Assembly (NCBI GenBank): GCA_963520375.1
Contig: CAUQQF010000010.1
Location: 1 to 64,000 of the forward strand
Direction: 5' to 3'
Length of the DNA stretch: 64,000 nucleotides
Source of the DNA: JABCPE02 sp963520375
GTDB lineage: Bacteria; Bacteroidota; Bacteroidia; Flavobacteriales; Weeksellaceae
Of this stretch, positions 60,911 through 64,000 are shown in pieces. Under the pieces are notes generated by a model. The model was not told the origin of the DNA. It did not search any database and saw only the letters and a program-made list of their open reading frames with translations. Position 1 is the stretch's first letter. Every line of letters starts with the position of its first letter. Made by a program: the position numbers and the translations under genes.

Positions 60911-62353
60911 TTAGTTATCCCACCAAACTCTATTGCTCAGCCCTGTGTATGGAATCGGAATCCCTGGTCCAGCCACTAGGTTGGCTCTATTAGAGTTAAT
61001 TTCCACATCTGGATATGGAAGGTTTCTCGGGATTACATTAGAAGTAACATTGCTTGCTGCTGGCGTAAGAACTGGGAAGCCCGTTCTTCTCCAATCCACC
61101 CAAGACTCATAAGATGCCTGGAACATGGTAATCCATTTTTGCTCCATGATTCTCTGTAAAGTCCCATTATAAGCTACATTCGCATTCGCTAAATAAGCTG
61201 TAACAGAAGAAGACAAACCTAGTGCCGCGAAATCCTGTGTAATTGCAGCTTGATAAGCCACCTGTGCACTTGCTGCATTAGATGCTCTGTGATACACTTC
61301 TGCTTTGATGAAATTAACTTCTGCAGCACTCATCAGAACCACAGGAGCTTTTATAGACGCATAAGCACTTCCTACACGGGAATATCTATTCTTTTTAGAG
61401 TCTTCCTCATCATTTCCTGGTGCATTACCCAAATATTGTCCTTTTAATCCTAAAACATTACCTGTAACAGGCTCAAAATAAACACTCACCCTAGGGTCTG
61501 ACAATGCTTTCATCTTATCTACAATAGTGCTGGATACTGCTTGGTCACTTCTTCCAGAAAGCACATCAAACTGATAGATAGGATTGGCATTAGATGCTAC
61601 AGAACCAAAGAGAACCTTTGCATCATCCACACTAGTTTCTATAAGACTAGGATTGGATGCCAAGAAATTCGCTGCTGCATTGGGCTGTCTGCGGCTTAAA
61701 TGGTTTAGTAATCGTAGTTTTAACGAATTTCCGTATTTTTTCCATTTTGCCACATCCCCTCCATAGACTATATCTCCAGAAATAGTTTCTGTTCCTGCTG
61801 AAAGAGCAGCTAACCCCTCATCTATCATGGCAATAAGAGCTGGATAGATATTTTCCTGTCTATCATAAGCAGGAGTAATATTAGCTCTTCCCTGTAAAGC
61901 CTCAGAAAAAGGTATATCTCCAAACATATCTGTAACAACACTGAATGCGTGAGCCTGAAGAAGCTTAGAAACCCCTACATACGCCCTATTTCCAGAGGCT
62001 GCAGCCTTGTTTTCCAGCTCTCTCATACCCATCAACACATTATTATAAAAAGCCCCCCAAGCCACATCTGTACTAGAAGAGGTGATTCTATATTGTGCAT
62101 AATCAAGTGGCTGCGCCCTATGTCCCGCATAATGCTGAACGATACTTGCTGGCATTCTAGTCCCCTCACCACCAAGAGCAAAGGCAAAACCAACCTGTGA
62201 ACCACTAAGAAGCCCTGACAAAGAAGCTTCTGAAGGATTATTGGGATCTACATTAATATCCAACTCCTGTCTACAAGATGTAACTACCAAAGGAGTCGCT
62301 GTCAAAGCTAAAAGAACAGCATATTTAGATATATTATTTCTAATTTTTTTCAT
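60911..62353 (-). CDS. SusD/RagB-family outer-membrane nutrient-binding lipoprotein
   Basis: A surface lipoprotein that caps a TonB-dependent SusC channel. The 480-residue protein has a lipoprotein signal with VTSC (Cys near 27), the early DVDPNNPSEASL motif common in the SusD-like 2 group, helical TPR-like parts and a C-terminal SYESWVDWRRTGFP block. The ligand is not predictable, since no glycan enzymes or regulators are adjacent in the window. It lies 12 bp after the SusC gene. Confidence 0.92.
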   Translation of the reverse strand: MKKIRNNISKYAVLLALTATPLVVTSCRQELDINVDPNNPSEASLSGLLSGSQVGFAFALGGEGTRMPASIVQHYAGHRAQPLDYAQYRITSSSTDVAWGAFYNNVLMGMRELENKAAASGNRAYVGVSKLLQAHAFSVVTDMFGDIPFSEALQGRANITPAYDRQENIYPALIAMIDEGLAALSAGTETISGDIVYGGDVAKWKKYGNSLKLRLLNHLSRRQPNAAANFLASNPSLIETSVDDAKVLFGSVASNANPIYQFDVLSGRSDQAVSSTIVDKMKALSDPRVSVYFEPVTGNVLGLKGQYLGNAPGNDEEDSKKNRYSRVGSAYASIKAPVVLMSAAEVNFIKAEVYHRASNAASAQVAYQAAITQDFAALGLSSSVTAYLANANVAYNGTLQRIMEQKWITMFQASYESWVDWRRTGFPVLTPAASNVTSNVIPRNLPYPDVEINSNRANLVAGPGIPIPYTGLSNRVWWDN

Positions 62354-62365
62354 TTTTCTTAGTTT

Positions 62366-64000
62366 TTAGAATTGAACTTTTAAATTAACACCAAAGCTTC
62401 TTGTCGATGGGAATGCAAAACGAGAAACCCCTTGTGCATTTCCTGTTCCAAAAGAGCTTGATTCTGGGTCTATGTGAGGCACCTTTGTCCATAAGAACAA
62501 GTTTCTACCAAATACACCTACATCTATACTTCTTATGAAATCAAATCCTGCTGGACGGAAACTGTATCCTAAGCTTATTTCACGAAGTTTCACCCAGTCA
62601 TTTTTATACACATAAGCTTCTGTTGGAAGTGAATTATAATAATTTTGGTTTATCGCAATAGGTGTTGTATTTGGTGTTCCTGCAGATGTTACACCAGGGA
62701 AAACTGTCGTTCCATTTTCTCTTTCTAATGTCTTTGCAGATACACCATAGAAATCCAACAATTCTTCTGTTCCATTAAACAAATATCCTCCTTGTCTGAT
62801 GTCCAATTGTGCTGTGAGGTACATTCCTTTATATTTAAAGGTTGTTCCTACACTTCCTGTCCAGTCTGGTTCTACATGCCCTAGGACTTGGCCACTCTGG
62901 ATCATTGGCTTACCATTACTTCCCACCAAAATATTTCCATTGGCATCTCTCATATAGGCGCTACCAACGATAGAACCATATCTTTCGCCTTTTACAGCAT
63001 AGATAGCAGGACTTCCTGAGAAACCTCCCATATATATTCTATCTGTTTTAGGATGTGTTTCTTCCACCAATGAGCGGATTCTACTAAAATTAAAATTAAC
63101 TTCCCAGCTAAAATCTTTTGCTTTGATAGGTGTGACTTTCAGTCCTGCCTCTATCCCTTTAGAAGAAGTTTGTCCTGTGTTCTCAATGGATATAGCAGCC
63201 CCTGAAGTAGGAGAAATCCTAAGTCCGATGATTCCATCTGTATTCTTGTTTTCGAAATAAGTGAACTCCAAACCAATTCTATTCTTCAAGAAACGAAGTT
63301 CTGTTCCTACCTCATATTCCGTTGTAAATTCTGGCTTTAAGTCTGGATCATTCCATGTGTTTGCCACTTTGTATCCTACATAAGTCCCTAAATCATTATT
63401 AAAAGGAAATTTAAGTCCTGGCACGAATCCATCACCATACTCTGCTTTTCTATATGCTTGGAAAACTAAATAAGGATCTGCATCTCTTGCCGTTCTGGAA
63501 ATCCCAGCACGCAGTTTACCATAACTTAATATATCCTTATTAATATTAAATGCATCCGAGAAGACAAAGGAACCACTTACCCCAGGGTAGAAATAAGCTC
63601 TATTATTTTCTGGTAAAGTAGAAGCCATCTCATATCTTCCTACTAAGTTCAGGAACAAATAATTTTTGTAGCTCAAAGTAACATCTCCAAAGAACCCAAA
63701 TAATGTTCTTTGGGTTTCATAGTTATAGCCTGGGTCAAAAGAAGCGATGTTATCAGTATTTACCAAACCTGGTGCAGCTAGTGCATTCCCTGTAATAACA
63801 CTATTTCTGTAAGTTCTTTTGTTATAGTCCTGTCCCACCACAACTGTCAATGCCAAGTTATCCGTAATATTGGTATTGATGTTTGCCATCAATGTTGAGG
63901 TAAGCTCGTTTCTCTTCACATCATCATAAGACAAATATCCTTTCACTTTTGAGCCAGAATATATATCTCTGAATATCACTCTATTATCTACAAAATAATC
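62366..64000 (-). CDS. SusC/RagA-family TonB-dependent receptor, 5' end outside window
   Basis: The C-terminal part (about 545 residues) of an outer-membrane TonB-dependent transporter. The frame is open to the window's right edge; the GTG at 63979 is not the true start. The visible part is all beta-barrel: alternating aromatic strands, FENKNTDGIIGL, the EVGTELRFLKNRIGLEFTY stretch, and the SusC-typical end WVKLREISLGYSF, GRNLFLWTKVPHIDPESS and a terminal Phe. Plug domain and signal peptide lie beyond. It pairs with SusD. Confidence 0.93.
   Translation of the reverse strand, partial: DYFVDNRVIFRDIYSGSKVKGYLSYDDVKRNELTSTLMANINTNITDNLALTVVVGQDYNKRTYRNSVITGNALAAPGLVNTDNIASFDPGYNYETQRTLFGFFGDVTLSYKNYLFLNLVGRYEMASTLPENNRAYFYPGVSGSFVFSDAFNINKDILSYGKLRAGISRTARDADPYLVFQAYRKAEYGDGFVPGLKFPFNNDLGTYVGYKVANTWNDPDLKPEFTTEYEVGTELRFLKNRIGLEFTYFENKNTDGIIGLRISPTSGAAISIENTGQTSSKGIEAGLKVTPIKAKDFSWEVNFNFSRIRSLVEETHPKTDRIYMGGFSGSPAIYAVKGERYGSIVGSAYMRDANGNILVGSNGKPMIQSGQVLGHVEPDWTGSVGTTFKYKGMYLTAQLDIRQGGYLFNGTEELLDFYGVSAKTLERENGTTVFPGVTSAGTPNTTPIAINQNYYNSLPTEAYVYKNDWVKLREISLGYSFRPAGFDFIRSIDVGVFGRNLFLWTKVPHIDPESSSFGTGNAQGVSRFAFPSTRSFGVNLKVQF

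Overview
The window looks like a chromosomal segment of a low-GC Flavobacteriia member, most probably of the Weeksellaceae (Chryseobacterium/Elizabethkingia/Riemerella relatives). Supporting signs are a SusC/SusD pair, BshA (bacillithiol synthesis), DUF4292/DUF4254/DUF2490 proteins, many Bacteroidota-type -7 promoter elements (TAnnTTTG), no convincing Shine-Dalgarno sites and dense operons with ATGA/TAATG overlaps. I saw no rRNA, tRNA, CRISPR array, transposase or prophage. Genus-level assignment is inference.

Layout. 0-1.4 kb: 3' part of a leucine-rich-repeat protein gene and a coupled lipoprotein gene. 1.4-4.8 kb (minus): GH3 glycosidase, bshA, msrA. 4.8-12.1 kb (plus): flippase-like protein, dut, sugar nucleotidyltransferase, DUF4292 lipoprotein, EnvC-like murein hydrolase activator, tatA, DUF4254, lipoprotein, ribA, ending in a perfect terminator shared with cdd. 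12.1-14.8 kb (minus): cdd, PpiD-like isomerase. 15-17.6 kb (plus): class III aminotransferase, START-like protein, degenerate class IV aminotransferase-fold protein. 17.6-19 kb (minus): panD and a YbhN-like membrane protein. 19-25.2 kb (plus): DUF2490, HU, asnS, an acidic hypothetical, rpoN, folD, queE. 25.2-27.3 kb (minus): glucosaminidase with LysM, D-cysteine desulfhydrase-like enzyme. 27.5-30.3 kb (plus): lon, aroQ.

30.3-37 kb (minus): eno and TM2 protein genes, a secreted hypothetical, two neighbouring pentein-fold guanidino-group enzymes, DUF4253, then an AT-rich accessory patch of small membrane/lipoprotein ORFs. That patch holds a gene broken by one frameshift and two sets of direct repeats that bracket gene-sized segments. 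37.1-41.2 kb (plus): AddA-like helicase-nuclease and MscS channel. 41.2-46.8 kb (minus): a glycosyltransferase, then infB, nusA and rimP. The rimP leader carries a terminator-like hairpin overlapped by a 17-codon ORF. 47-58.5 kb (plus): surface-polysaccharide cluster (ugd, DUF4261, rfbB, GT2, WbqC, PglD/NeuD-like acetyltransferase, acyltransferase 3, two polytopic membrane proteins, RffA-like transaminase, rfbA). Its enzymes predict dTDP-4-amino-4,6-dideoxygalactose, probably N-acylated. 58.5-64 kb (minus): lipoprotein, argS, SusD and the 3' part of SusC.

Most of the window is core housekeeping. The places that repay attention are the repeat-bracketed patch at 30.3-32.1 kb, the rimP-nusA-infB leader, very short predicted leaders at several genes, the aminotransferase-fold protein without its expected lysine, and the aminosugar cluster with an embedded DUF4261 gene.
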